Shown here: positions 9,201 through 17,833 of the stretch, piece after piece | How positions within the stretch are numbered: the first letter of the stretch is position 1 | Layout: every line of letters begins with the position of its first letter | Assembly: GCA_045589595.1 (NCBI GenBank) | Contig: JAZNPK010000002.1 | Coordinates: 212,709-276,708 of the forward strand | Direction of reading: 5' to 3' | Origin: SIG77 sp045589595 | GTDB lineage: Bacteria; Verrucomicrobiota; Lentisphaeria; Victivallales; UBA1829 | Length of the DNA: 64,000 nucleotides | Notes under the pieces: model-generated | Told to the model about the DNA's origin: nothing | The model's database searches: none | The model's input: only the letters and a program-made list of their open reading frames with translations | Translations under genes and position numbers: made by a program

Positions 9201-9515
9201 ATGTCCGAACAGAATAGCGGCGGAATCGATGTCCGCAAGGTCGCCGAATTAGCGCGCCTGAACTTGAAAGACGAGTTGGCTGACCGTCTCCAGACGGAGA
9301 TGGCGGCGATCGTCGGCTACGTTGAAATGCTCAATGAACTGGATGTGACCGGGATCGAACCCACAGCACATGCAGTCGATCGCGTCAACGTAACGGCGGA
9401 AGATACTGCCGGTACGCCGTTTACCCGCGAACAGATGCTTGCCAATGCACCGGAAACGGTAAACGGCGAGCTGGTGAAAGTGCCGCAGGTACTTCCCGGG
9501 GAGGGCATGGCATAA
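9201..9515 (+). CDS. gatC: Asp/Glu-tRNA(Asn/Gln) amidotransferase subunit C
   Basis: This 104-residue GatC wraps around GatA and stabilises the GatCAB complex. That complex amidates misacylated Glu-tRNA(Gln) and Asp-tRNA(Asn). Family features visible are VRKVAELARLNL at the N-terminus, the central IVGYVEMLNELDVTGIEPT, and the C-terminal VPQVL. The stop codon overlaps the gatA start by one base, behind a strong GGGGAGGG site. The gatB gene is not in this window. Confidence 0.95.
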   Translation: MSEQNSGGIDVRKVAELARLNLKDELADRLQTEMAAIVGYVEMLNELDVTGIEPTAHAVDRVNVTAEDTAGTPFTREQMLANAPETVNGELVKVPQVLPGEGMA

Positions 9516-10999
9516 TGAGTACAAAATTTGATCCGAAGACCATGACGATGCGGGATGCCGCCGCCCTTCTGGCGGAAGGCAGCATCACTTCTGTGGAACT
9601 GACACAGGGATTCATTGACCGTATCCACGCGGTGGAACCGCAGGTGGGCGCGCTGCTTGCCGTGGACGAACAGCTCGCGCTGGATGCCGCCGCTGAATCC
9701 GATGCCCGCCGTGCTGCAGGAAAACCCCTGAGTATTTTTGACGGTGTGCCTGTCACGCTGAAAGACAACATTGCGGCAAAAGGGCAGCAATGTACTTGCG
9801 CCTCCCGTATTCTGGACGGCTTTGTGTCGCCTTATGACGCCACTGTGACGACCCGTTTGCGGAATGCCGGTTTTGTTCTGCTGGGCAGAGCCAACATGGA
9901 CGAATTCGCCATGGGATCTTCCTGCGAAAACAGTGCCTACATCAAAACGAAAAACCCGTGGGATCTCTCCCGTGTGCCCGGCGGCTCCTCCGGCGGTTCC
10001 GCTGCTGTTGTGGCTGCCGGTGAAAGTGTGATCGCCCTCGGTTCCGACACCGGCGGTTCCATCCGTCAGCCTGCAGGATTCTGCGGTGTTGTCGGTCTGA
10101 AACCCACCTACGGCAGAGTATCCCGTTCCGGTCTGGTGGCTTTTGCCTCCAGTCTGGACCAGATCGGACCGATCGCCAAGTCGGTTTACGATGCTGCCGC
10201 CATGCTGGATGTGATCGCCGGTCAGGACTCCATGGACTGCACCAGTCTGCCCCAGGAACCGGAACATTTTGCCGAAGACCTGGTGGAATTTGAAAAACTG
10301 CCCCGTCTGGACGGCGTGAAGATCGGTCTGCCGAAGGAATATCTGGCAGTGGATGGCGTGGATGAGGGCATCAAGGCTGTTTTTGAACAAGCCAAAGCGG
10401 TCTTTGCGGAACTGGGTGCGGAATTTGTGGAAGTTTCTCTGCCCCACACAAAATATTCCATGGCATGTTATTACATCGTGGCTCCCGCGGAAGCCAGTGC
10501 GAACCTTGCCCGGTTCGACGGTATCCGTTACGGTTACCGCAGTGCGGAAGCGCAGAGCATTGACGAAACATACTTCAAGTCCCGCGGCGAAGGGTTCGGC
10601 ATGGAAGTTGCACGCCGTATCATGCTGGGGACTTATGTGTTGAGCAGCGGTTATTACGATGCCTATTATCTCAAAGCGCAGAAAGTCCGGACGCTGTTGC
10701 GGAAAGACTTTGAAGAAGCATACAAACAGTGCGATCTGATCCTGACACCCGTCAGTCCTGTCCCCGCGTTCAAATTCGGGGAAAAATCCGATCCGCTGCA
10801 GATGTATCTCTCCGACATTTTCACAACGGCATTGAATCTTTCCGGCGATTGCGGGATCAGTATTCCTGCCGGTCTGGATGCCGGAACCGGTATGCCGGTC
10901 GGGATCCAGCTGATGGCGCCCGCCATGGCGGAAAAGCGTCTCCTGCGTGCCGCGAGAGCATTTGAGATCAAATGTCCGGTCCCTGTTGCGCCGTTGTAA
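9515..10999 (+). CDS. gatA: Asp/Glu-tRNA(Asn/Gln) amidotransferase subunit A
   Basis: This 494-residue amidase-signature enzyme releases ammonia from glutamine for tRNA amidation. The Ser-cisSer-Lys triad can be placed by comparison with known GatA: K83 in VTLKDN, S158 in PGGSSGGS, and S182 in SDTGGSIRQP. KPTYGRVSRSG and SSLDQIGP follow, as usual for GatA rather than other amidases. The length is normal for the family. It is translationally coupled to gatC, and gatB must lie elsewhere. Confidence 0.96.
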   Translation: MSTKFDPKTMTMRDAAALLAEGSITSVELTQGFIDRIHAVEPQVGALLAVDEQLALDAAAESDARRAAGKPLSIFDGVPVTLKDNIAAKGQQCTCASRILDGFVSPYDATVTTRLRNAGFVLLGRANMDEFAMGSSCENSAYIKTKNPWDLSRVPGGSSGGSAAVVAAGESVIALGSDTGGSIRQPAGFCGVVGLKPTYGRVSRSGLVAFASSLDQIGPIAKSVYDAAAMLDVIAGQDSMDCTSLPQEPEHFAEDLVEFEKLPRLDGVKIGLPKEYLAVDGVDEGIKAVFEQAKAVFAELGAEFVEVSLPHTKYSMACYYIVAPAEASANLARFDGIRYGYRSAEAQSIDETYFKSRGEGFGMEVARRIMLGTYVLSSGYYDAYYLKAQKVRTLLRKDFEEAYKQCDLILTPVSPVPAFKFGEKSDPLQMYLSDIFTTALNLSGDCGISIPAGLDAGTGMPVGIQLMAPAMAEKRLLRAARAFEIKCPVPVAPL

Positions 11000-11029
11000 T
11001 TCTGAACCGCCGTCATCTGGAGGTCTGAT

Positions 11030-12145
11030 ATGAAAATGAAAACCGGAAAACGTATTTTTTCTGCGGTGCTGTTTGCTTTTGCGGCGCTGCTTTCCGCTGT
11101 GGAACCCGGCGGCACGCTCAAGCATGAAGACCTGACTTCGGCTGCCGCAAAAGTCCTTTCCGCCCGCAGTACGGAAAAGATGGAACCGCAGTATGATGTG
11201 ATCCTTTTCTTTGATGTCCTCGCCCCGGATGCTGTCAATGCACTGCGGATGATGGATGGTATTCCTGATATTTTTCCGGCGCAGAAGATCCGGGTGTCTG
11301 CCTTTGCCAGAAACAGCGAAGGCACCGTTGCGGAAGCGTTGGGGCGGTTTCATACGGAACTGCTCAATGTGTATGCCGATGACGCCAAAGGTTCCCTTTT
11401 TAATGCTTTTATGCGCGGCGAAGTGGTGATCCCCATTGCCGTGATCGTGCAGGATGAAAAGATCCGCTGGAAAGGTGCGCCCACCGATGCGGAATCTGTG
11501 CTCGGGCGTATGATCTCCGGATCGTTCAGTCTTCAGAAACAGGTCCGGATCAATATGCTGCGGAATGATTTGCAGGGTGCTGTTCAGGCGGGATTGCCGG
11601 AAGTGATCCTGCGTTCCGCCGATGAGATCCTGAAAGTCGATCCTGCTGATACTCTGGCGATCCAGGCGAAACTGTATGTGCTGGAAGGCAGAAAAAGAGA
11701 AGATCTTGCCAAAGCATTTCTGGCTGAACAGGTCAAAAAAGCACCGGACAATGTGACGCTCCGTCTGTTTCTGCTGGATCTGATGGTGAATACCGGAGAC
11801 CGGGACGGATTCCGGAACGCATTGACCGCCGCGCTGAATGAGATGAAAGCGGATGTGTTTTCCGTGACGCGGCTGCTCGGATTTTCTCTGAACAACGCTC
11901 CGCTCGGCTGGGTCCCGCTGGCAGATGCCAATGCCGCAGCTGCAGGTCTCTCCGCCGGGATGACTGAACTTTCGCCCCGTGTTCAGGCATACAGACTGGA
12001 GATCACAGCGCGTCTTGCTTATTTTTCCATGCGGATCGATGATGCCGTGCGTATGCAGGAAAGCGCCGCAAAGATCTATCCTGCCGGAAATGCCGGGATC
12101 ATGCTGGATTACTACCGTTCCGTCAAGGCGCTGAATGGAAAATGA
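11030..12145 (+). CDS. Exported protein with thioredoxin-like and TPR-like regions
   Basis: This 371-residue protein begins with a probable signal peptide (KRIFSAVLFAFAALLSAVE). Residues 55-150 read like a thioredoxin fold: strand YDVILFFDVLA, helix, strand IRVSAFA, then IPIAVIVQDEKIRWKG with the cis-Pro-like IP. The usual CxxC is absent and there is no cysteine in this region, so redox activity is unlikely. Residues 170-370 are helical with TPR-like spacing (DEILKVDPADTLAIQAKLYVLEGR). It follows gatA after 30 bases behind GGAGG and overlaps the next gene by four bases. Function is unknown; a periplasmic scaffold or chaperone role is a guess. Confidence 0.7.
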   Translation: MKMKTGKRIFSAVLFAFAALLSAVEPGGTLKHEDLTSAAAKVLSARSTEKMEPQYDVILFFDVLAPDAVNALRMMDGIPDIFPAQKIRVSAFARNSEGTVAEALGRFHTELLNVYADDAKGSLFNAFMRGEVVIPIAVIVQDEKIRWKGAPTDAESVLGRMISGSFSLQKQVRINMLRNDLQGAVQAGLPEVILRSADEILKVDPADTLAIQAKLYVLEGRKREDLAKAFLAEQVKKAPDNVTLRLFLLDLMVNTGDRDGFRNALTAALNEMKADVFSVTRLLGFSLNNAPLGWVPLADANAAAAGLSAGMTELSPRVQAYRLEITARLAYFSMRIDDAVRMQESAAKIYPAGNAGIMLDYYRSVKALNGK

Positions 12146-12906
12146 CCCGACTTCTCTTTTTTTCCGATTCTCATGAAGAAGCCAGTTTCCCCCGCGGACT
12201 TGACAAGCGGGTGCTTGGTTTCTGCAACAGTCATTTCAAACGCCGTTATCAGCACGATCCGGCGTGGCTGAAAGCGGCAGTCGATCAGATCCTGGCGGAG
12301 CGACCGGATGCGGTCCTGTTCGGCGGCGATGCGGTCAGCACTGCCGATCCCCGCGAATTTGAGCGTGCGTTGCCGTATTTTCTGCCGCTTGTGCGATCCG
12401 AAATTCCGTTTTACTGTACGGCGGGCAATCACGATTGTTACGTCAGAAACAGTGCATGCCGTCGGGCGATGCTGGATTTTTATGCCGCATTGGGCAACGC
12501 GGATATTGAAAAACCGCGCTGTATCCGTCTGAATGATCTGCGGCTGATGATCCTGCCGGAGTCCTGTCCCACGGTCCCGTGGCTCTCCTGCGGCAGACTG
12601 GATGATGAAACCATTGCAGCGGTAACGGAAGAAGTGGAAAAAAATGATGCCGTGCCGTTGATCGTTGCCGGACATTTCCCCCTGCGTGTCGATACGTGGC
12701 GGCGGGGATTGCGCAAAGCTGAACCTTTGCGGCAGATGCTTGCGGAGAGAAAAATAGCCCTTTCGCTCTGCGGTCATGTGCATAAACCGTCTTTTGAGGA
12801 CGGGGAAGTGATCGCGGGATCTGTGACCCGGTTCGGATCGATGACAGAAGTCCTTGTGGAAAACGGTGATATCTCCGTAAAACGGATTTCTCTGAAAAAA
12901 ACATAA
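12142..12906 (+). CDS. Calcineurin-like metallophosphoesterase
   Basis: This 254-residue soluble phosphoesterase has all five metal and phosphate motifs in order: FFSDSHEE (D9, H11), FGGDAV, AGNHDCY, VAGHFPLR and LCGHVHKP. It has no signal peptide or membrane segment. It shares ATGA with the upstream gene, so translation is coupled. The substrate cannot be read from the sequence; nucleotides, phosphoproteins and phosphodiesters are all possible for this superfamily. A second, membrane-anchored member lies at 28728. Confidence 0.85.
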   Translation: MTRLLFFSDSHEEASFPRGLDKRVLGFCNSHFKRRYQHDPAWLKAAVDQILAERPDAVLFGGDAVSTADPREFERALPYFLPLVRSEIPFYCTAGNHDCYVRNSACRRAMLDFYAALGNADIEKPRCIRLNDLRLMILPESCPTVPWLSCGRLDDETIAAVTEEVEKNDAVPLIVAGHFPLRVDTWRRGLRKAEPLRQMLAERKIALSLCGHVHKPSFEDGEVIAGSVTRFGSMTEVLVENGDISVKRISLKKT

Positions 12907-12912
12907 AACGGA

Positions 12913-12940
12913 TTGAAAAAACGGCTTGTGCGTATATAGT
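12913..12940 (+). promoter_or_regulatory. Promoter of the methyltransferase/MTHFR gene
   Basis: TTGAAA at 12913-12918, a 16-base spacer, and TATAGT at 12935-12940. The start codon follows 43 bases later. Confidence 0.6.
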
Positions 12941-12983
12941 AGGAATTCAAAACGACAGCGTAAATTGGAAAACGGGTGAAAAT

Positions 12984-14819
12984 ATGGAAAACCGGCTCGC
13001 AGAGCGGATGAAAAATGGCGTGACCGTCTTTGACGGCGCAACCGGAACTGAACTTTACAAGAAAAACTTTTTTGTCAATACATCCTATGAAAGTCTTTGT
13101 CTGACTCATCCGGATGCCGTGCGTGCCATCCATACGGCGTACCGTGATGCGGGCGCGGAAGTGATCACAACGAACACATACGGTGCCAACTTCAACAAAC
13201 TGAACAAGTTCGGGCTCGGCGACAAAGTTGCGGAGATCAACCGCGCCGGTGTTGCGCTCGCCCGGAAAGCCGCCGGACCGGATCTGCTTGTTGCCGGCGA
13301 TGTGGGACCCCTCGGGGAATTGCCGCCCGGTGTGGAATATGATATTGCCCAATGTTCCGCGATCCTGCAGGAACAGGTTGCTGTCCTTGCGGCGGAATCC
13401 TGCGATTTTATTCTGTTTGAAACACTTTCCACCCGGATGGATGTGGAAGTGATGCTGCATACCATTGATGCGTTGTCCCTGACCAAACCCTATGTTGCCA
13501 GCTGCAAACTGGATGAACAGGGCAATATGACGGACGGCACATCCGTTGCAGATGTGCTGGAATTGTTGAAAGCCGCTCCCGTTCAGCCCTCTGCTTTCGG
13601 GATCAACTGCGGGATCGGACCCGAACCCATGCTTCAGGCGGTGGAATTGGTGATGGGGCTTTCCCCGTACCCCGTGATCGTTCAGCCCAATGCGGGCGCG
13701 CCGAAAAAAGTGGACGGTCGTATGATCTCCATGTGCAGTCCGGAATATTTTGCCACATACGGTATGCGGTATGTGACGCTGGGCGCAAAAGGTGTGGGCG
13801 GCTGTTGCGGTACTATGCCGGACGATATTGCCAATCTTGCCCGTTGGGTGCATCCCATGGTGAAGACATTGACCACGAAAGATATTTTTTCTGAAAAGAC
13901 AGAAGCGCCTGAACTGGAAGAAGTTCCGGCAGCAGAACGATCCACTTTCGCAGAAAAATTGATGTCGGGCAAATGGGTGACAAATGTGGAGATCGTCCCG
14001 CCCCAGGGATATTGTCTGGAGCAGACCATTGAAAAGGCGAAGATCTGCCGTGATGCCGGTTTTGACGCCATCAATATTCCGGATGGTCCCCGTGCAAGTT
14101 CCCGTTTGTCCACGCTGGTGACGGCGTATCAGATCCAGCAGCTTGCGGGGATCGAAGCCATTCTGCATCAGTGCTGCCGCGATAAAAATCTGATCGGGAT
14201 GCAGGCGGAACTGCTCGGCTGCGCCCAGTTGAATGTGAACAATATTCTTTTCATTACAGGCGATCCTCCGAAACTGGGTGCATATCCTTTTGCATCCGGC
14301 GTATTCGATCTGGATTCCATCGGCATGATCAAACTGCAGAAGCGTTTGAACCGCGGTCTGGATGTTGCCGGAAAATCCATCGGCACTGTGACGAAAGCCT
14401 TTATCGGTGCCGGAGCCGATCCCAACGCCATTGATATGGAGCGTGAGATCCGCCGTACCCGCGAAAAGATCCAGTCCGGCGCCCAGTTCATCATCACCCA
14501 GCCGGTGTTTGATGTGGAGCCGCTTCTGCGTTTTATGGATGCCGTTCCGGAATTGGCGGATACGCCGCTGATCGCCGGGATCTGGCCGTTGGCAAGTCTG
14601 CGCAATGCGGAGTTTATGAAAGCGGAAGTGCCGGGCGTGGTCGTGCCGGATTCCATCATGGAACGCATGGGCGCCGCCTCCACAAAAGAGGATCAGCGTC
14701 AAACCGGTATTGCGATCGCCAGAGAAGCCATTGATGCGATCCGTGACCGTGTGGCAGGCGTTCAGGTGAGCGCACCCTTCGGCAATGTGAACACGGCGAT
14801 CGCTGTGGCAAGGGGATAA
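12984..14819 (+). CDS. Bifunctional homocysteine S-methyltransferase / 5,10-methylenetetrahydrofolate reductase
   Basis: This 611-residue fusion has the YitJ/MmuM-MetF layout. Residues 1-290 form the zinc homocysteine methyltransferase barrel, seen in FDGATGTELY, TNTYGANFNKL, FGINCGIGP (first Zn Cys) and GGCCGTMP (the two adjacent Zn Cys). Residues 325-600 form the MTHFR barrel, with EIVPPQGYCLEQT, NIPDGPRASSRLS, LFITGDPPKLGAYPF and QFIITQPVFD. Together they would reduce methylene-THF and pass the methyl group to homocysteine to make methionine. The two activities are known to be fused in this order in several bacteria. The gene has its own promoter and stands alone between the phosphoesterase and the HU-like gene. 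Confidence 0.93.
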   Translation: MENRLAERMKNGVTVFDGATGTELYKKNFFVNTSYESLCLTHPDAVRAIHTAYRDAGAEVITTNTYGANFNKLNKFGLGDKVAEINRAGVALARKAAGPDLLVAGDVGPLGELPPGVEYDIAQCSAILQEQVAVLAAESCDFILFETLSTRMDVEVMLHTIDALSLTKPYVASCKLDEQGNMTDGTSVADVLELLKAAPVQPSAFGINCGIGPEPMLQAVELVMGLSPYPVIVQPNAGAPKKVDGRMISMCSPEYFATYGMRYVTLGAKGVGGCCGTMPDDIANLARWVHPMVKTLTTKDIFSEKTEAPELEEVPAAERSTFAEKLMSGKWVTNVEIVPPQGYCLEQTIEKAKICRDAGFDAINIPDGPRASSRLSTLVTAYQIQQLAGIEAILHQCCRDKNLIGMQAELLGCAQLNVNNILFITGDPPKLGAYPFASGVFDLDSIGMIKLQKRLNRGLDVAGKSIGTVTKAFIGAGADPNAIDMEREIRRTREKIQSGAQFIITQPVFDVEPLLRFMDAVPELADTPLIAGIWPLASLRNAEFMKAEVPGVVVPDSIMERMGAASTKEDQRQTGIAIAREAIDAIRDRVAGVQVSAPFGNVNTAIAVARG

Positions 14820-14825
14820 AAATTT

Positions 14826-14846
14826 ACCGGAAAACGGTGTTTTTTT
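14826..14846 (+). terminator. Weak Rho-independent terminator
   Basis: A short ACCG/CGGT stem with a five-base loop is followed by seven T residues at 14840-14846, just after the methyltransferase/MTHFR stop. The stem is only four base pairs, so this is tentative. Confidence 0.4.
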
Positions 14847-14868
14847 CATGTTGCGCGCACCTCTGTAC

Positions 14869-14896
14869 TTTAAAAACACAGTTTTTCGTGTATATT
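14869..14896 (+). promoter_or_regulatory. Promoter of the HU-like gene
   Basis: TTTAAA at 14869-14874, a 16-base spacer, and TATATT at 14891-14896 preceded by CGTG. The start codon at 14968 leaves a leader of about 65 bases. Confidence 0.55.
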
Positions 14897-14967
14897 ATGC
14901 AGATTCATTCCGGGTTGTAAGTTTCCGGATGATATAGTAAGAACGCAAGTTGAAAGGAAAGAAGAAA

Positions 14968-15258
14968 ATGACGAAGCGTGATTTGGTTGTCCGTATTGCC
15001 GCAGAAACAGGATTCATTCAGCAGGATGTTGCAATTGTGGTTCAGAAAGCTTTGGATCACATCGCGGATGAACTGGCAGCCGGAAATACGATCGAACTCC
15101 GCAATTTCGGCGTTTTTGAAGTCAAACAGCGTAAAGGTCGTACCGGCCGCAATCCCCACAAGCCTGAGATTGAAGTGCCGATCCCTGATCGTATGGTCGT
15201 TAAATTCCGTGCCGGCAAAGAATTGAAAAGCCGCGTACTCTCATTAAAGAAAGATTGA
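14968..15258 (+). CDS. HU/IHF-family DNA-binding protein
   Basis: This 96-residue histone-like protein bends and compacts DNA. MTKRDLVVRIAAETG and the long helix are followed by ELRNFGVFEVKQRKGRTGRNP, the start of the DNA-embracing beta arms with the intercalating Pro in GRNP. PDRMVVKFRAGKELKSRV closes the fold. I chose the ATG at 14968, with AAAGGA 8 to 10 bases upstream. A TTG six codons earlier keeps the frame open but lies inside that ribosome-binding site. HU and IHF cannot be separated here. It is probably cotranscribed with hisS 22 bases downstream. Confidence 0.93.
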   Translation: MTKRDLVVRIAAETGFIQQDVAIVVQKALDHIADELAAGNTIELRNFGVFEVKQRKGRTGRNPHKPEIEVPIPDRMVVKFRAGKELKSRVLSLKKD

Positions 15259-15280
15259 GTTCAGAAAGGGGCTGTTTATT

Positions 15281-16534
15281 ATGTCCAAGTCGTCTCCGCC
15301 GCCGGGAACAAGTGATATTTTTGCTGATGAAGTCACTGCCTGGCTTGAACTGGAAAACACAGCACGGCGCATTTTCTCTCTGTATGGTTACGGCGAGATC
15401 AGAACGCCTGTATTTGAGTTTACCGAAGTCTTTCAGCGCGGACTCGGCAGCGAGACAGAAGTCGTTCAGAAGGAGATGTACACCTTTGAGGACAGAGGCG
15501 GCAGAAGCCTGACCCTGCGTCCTGAAGGAACGGCGGGCGTTATGCGCGCTCTCGCCGGTACGGATGCCATGAACGGCGTGGAACAGCGCGTGTTTTACAT
15601 GGGCCCCATGTTCCGCGGTGAACGCCCCTCTGCCGGACGCCGCCGCCAGTTCCATCAGATCGGTGTGGAAAATGCCGGGCGGGTCGCACCTGAACTGGAT
15701 GCGGAATCCATTGCCATGCTTGCTCAATTCCTGAACGAATCCGGAGCCGGCGGTTTTGAACTGCTGATCAATACCCGCGGCGTCAAAGAAGACCGCGGTC
15801 CGGCTGAAGCTGCCCTGCGTGAACATTTTGCCGCTCATATCGATGATATGTGCGAAGACTGCCGTACCCGTCTGGAACGGAATGTATGGCGGATCCTGGA
15901 CTGCAAACAGGAATGTTGCCGCAAGTATGTGGATACTGCGCCCGATGCCGCGTCCCTTTTCGGGCAGAACTCCCGCGATTATTTCAAGCGGGTCTGCGAT
16001 ATGCTGACCACGTGGGAAGTCCCCTTCAAAGTCGAACCCCGTCTTGTCCGCGGGCTTGACTACTATGTGCATACTGTGTTTGAACTGACGCATACCGCCC
16101 TCGGCGGACAGAATGCCATCGCAGGCGGCGGCAGATATGAATTGACCGTTCCCGGTTTCAACCGCCCCGTTCAGGGCGTCGGTTTCGCAGCCGGTATGGA
16201 ACGGCTGCTCATGGTCCGTGAAGCCGCCGGAAGAATGGCACCCGCCGCCGCAACACCGGATGTGTTTCTCGTGTCGCTGGGCGAACGCGCACTGGCTTAC
16301 AACGGGAAACTTGCCGGAGATCTCCGGCTCGGCGGTATTTCAACCGCGTTGGAATATGAGGCAAAAAGCATGAAATCGCAGATGCGTTCCGCTGACCGGC
16401 TGAAAGCAAAAAAAGTGCTGATCATCGGTGATTCTGAACTGGATGCCGGTGAAGCTGTTCTGAAAAATATGGCGGACGGCAGCCAGAAAAATGTGAAGTT
16501 CACCGAGATCCAAACGGAGTTGCTGCAAAAATGA
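15281..16534 (+). CDS. hisS: Histidyl-tRNA synthetase
   Basis: This 417-residue class II synthetase attaches histidine to tRNA(His). Motif 1 lies around IRTPVFEFTEVFQRGLG, motif 2 is RGERPSAGRRRQFHQIGVE, and the histidine A box is RGLDYYVHTVFE. Motif 3 is GVGFAAGMERLLM, and the C-terminal 90 residues form the anticodon-binding domain. The insertion with ILDCK and neighbouring cysteines is normal for bacterial HisRS. The presence of the C-terminal domain argues against the regulatory paralogue HisZ. It overlaps the DAHP synthase start by four bases. Confidence 0.95.
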   Translation: MSKSSPPPGTSDIFADEVTAWLELENTARRIFSLYGYGEIRTPVFEFTEVFQRGLGSETEVVQKEMYTFEDRGGRSLTLRPEGTAGVMRALAGTDAMNGVEQRVFYMGPMFRGERPSAGRRRQFHQIGVENAGRVAPELDAESIAMLAQFLNESGAGGFELLINTRGVKEDRGPAEAALREHFAAHIDDMCEDCRTRLERNVWRILDCKQECCRKYVDTAPDAASLFGQNSRDYFKRVCDMLTTWEVPFKVEPRLVRGLDYYVHTVFELTHTALGGQNAIAGGGRYELTVPGFNRPVQGVGFAAGMERLLMVREAAGRMAPAAATPDVFLVSLGERALAYNGKLAGDLRLGGISTALEYEAKSMKSQMRSADRLKAKKVLIIGDSELDAGEAVLKNMADGSQKNVKFTEIQTELLQK

Positions 16535-17580
16535 AAAAAGTTAATAACCTTAATATTTTACGGGAGTTTCCGCTGCCGACGCCCAGAGAAATTCTGGCAG
16601 AAATGCCCCTGACAACGGAAATTACAGAACATATTTTTGATGCCCGTTCCACCGCTGAAGCGATCCTGCAGCGGAAAGATAAACGGATCATGGTCATTTG
16701 CGGACCCTGTTCCATCGACAGTCTGCCCGCAGCGCTGGAATATGCCATGCACCTGAAACGCCTTCAGGAAAAAGTGGCAGATAAAATGTATGTGATCATG
16801 CGCGCCTATTTTGAAAAACCGCGTACCACTGTCGGCTGGAAAGGTCTGGTCTATGACCCCGATCTCGATCAGTCGTACAACATCGAAAAAGGTCTGCGTA
16901 TGGCACGCAAACTGCTGATCCAGCTGGCAGAAATGGGTCTCCCCGCCGCAACAGAATTTCTGGAACCTATCATCCCCCAGTATTTTGCCGATCTGATCAC
17001 CTGGGCATCCATCGGTGCAAGAACCAGCGAATCCCAGACACACCGTCAGCTGGCAAGCGGTTTGAGTATGCCCATCGGCTTCAAAAACTCCACCGACGGT
17101 CAGATCCCGGTGGCGATCGATGCCATCCGGACGGCCTGCGCCCGGCACTCCTTCCTCGGTGTGATCAATGACGGCAGAACCGGTATCTTCAGCACCAGAG
17201 GAAATCCCAACGGTCATGTGGTCCTCCGCGGCGGCGTCCACGCGCCCAATTATACTTCGGAATATATCGCCTTCACCAAAGAATTGATGCGGCGTCAGAA
17301 ATTGAACGTGCAGTCCATCGTGATCGATTGCAGCCACGCCAATTCCCTCAAGAATCCGGCAAATCAGCCCAAGGTCCTCAACGATATCGTCAGCCAGATC
17401 AACAGCGGCGAAACCGCGATCTCCGGCGTCATGCTCGAAAGTTATATCAAACAGGGCAGACAGGATATCAATGCCGATCACGGAAAAATGATCCCCGGCC
17501 TCTCCCTCACCGATGCATGCCTCGGCTGGCAGGAAACCGAAAAAACGATCATGGACGCTTATAACGCCCTTAAATTCTGA
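16531..17580 (+). CDS. aroG: 3-deoxy-7-phosphoheptulonate (DAHP) synthase, AroG/F/H type
   Basis: This 349-residue enzyme condenses phosphoenolpyruvate with erythrose 4-phosphate, the first step of aromatic amino-acid synthesis. Family landmarks are VICGPCSID, MRAYFEKPRTTVGWKG, TEFLEPIIPQY, IGARTSESQTHR, GFKNSTDGQ and IVIDCSHANSLKN. The metal ligands are the Cys of CGPC, the His of CSHAN, and downstream Glu and Asp residues. It is the class I-alpha type (E. coli-like), including the N-terminal extension that carries feedback inhibition in that group. Which aromatic amino acid inhibits it cannot be read here. It overlaps hisS by four bases and is followed by the large four-armed element. Confidence 0.94.
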   Translation: MKKVNNLNILREFPLPTPREILAEMPLTTEITEHIFDARSTAEAILQRKDKRIMVICGPCSIDSLPAALEYAMHLKRLQEKVADKMYVIMRAYFEKPRTTVGWKGLVYDPDLDQSYNIEKGLRMARKLLIQLAEMGLPAATEFLEPIIPQYFADLITWASIGARTSESQTHRQLASGLSMPIGFKNSTDGQIPVAIDAIRTACARHSFLGVINDGRTGIFSTRGNPNGHVVLRGGVHAPNYTSEYIAFTKELMRRQKLNVQSIVIDCSHANSLKNPANQPKVLNDIVSQINSGETAISGVMLESYIKQGRQDINADHGKMIPGLSLTDACLGWQETEKTIMDAYNALKF

Positions 17581-17599
17581 TCCCGCGATCAGATTTCCG

Positions 17600-17757
17600 C
17601 CCGCCCGCAAAAAAAAATCGCGGCGCGGCTCACAGGCGCCCGGTCAGCCGACCGGACGCCTGAACTGTTTTTATGGCGGGATACCGGATCCCCCCGCCAT
17701 AAAAACAGCAGCCCCGTTTCCGGGGCGGAGCCGCGCCGCGATTTTTTTGCGGGCGGG
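17600..17757. other. Four-armed palindromic element A (probable bidirectional terminator or structured element)
   Basis: The 344-base gap between 17580 and 17925 is mostly filled by a nested inverted repeat. The outer arms pair over about 29 base pairs (17600-17630 with 17729-17757), interrupted only by a two-base bulge in an A9/T7 tract. Three hairpins sit inside: 17634-17644/17651-17661 (11 positions, one mismatch); 17665-17680/17693-17708 (16 perfect pairs, loop 17681-17692); and 17711-17716/17721-17726 (6 pairs). Folded as DNA or RNA this gives a four-way junction. The A and T runs next to GC-rich stems would let it act as a terminator on both strands. It has no coding potential. The same architecture recurs at 23237-23365. 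Confidence 0.85.
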
Positions 17758-17805
17758 GCAGATGTGTTATGTTTATGTTTGCGTATGGTTTCTTATCGGA
17801 CCGGA

Positions 17806-17833
17806 TTGATATTTTAAAAAAGTGGTGTATATT
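17806..17833 (+). promoter_or_regulatory. Promoter and 90-base leader of the DEAD-box helicase
   Basis: TTGATA at 17806-17811, a 16-base spacer, and TATATT at 17828-17833 preceded by GGTG. The leader to 17925 contains a six-base-pair stem (AGGAGT at 17857-17862 with ACTCCT at 17883-17888). Long leaders are common for cold-shock-type DEAD-box genes, but no regulation is proven here. The working ribosome-binding site is GGAGA near 17911. Confidence 0.55.

Noticed and set aside
9317..11353. Minus-strand open frame of about 680 codons across gatC, gatA and part of the next gene
   Set aside because: Three real genes with their own ribosome-binding sites lie on the plus strand. The minus frame has no start signal or family features.
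12774..14879. Minus-strand open frame of about 700 codons opposite the methyltransferase/MTHFR gene
   Set aside because: The plus strand encodes a complete, motif-rich enzyme here. The minus product has no known motif and shadows it.
15281..16534. HisZ (regulatory paralogue) instead of HisS
   Set aside because: The anticodon-binding domain and the full histidine A box are present, and there are no neighbouring his biosynthesis genes.
17600..17757. Element A as a tRNA-like or known small RNA gene
   Set aside because: The cloverleaf-like layout has no T-loop or anticodon features, and the outer stem is far longer than a tRNA acceptor stem.
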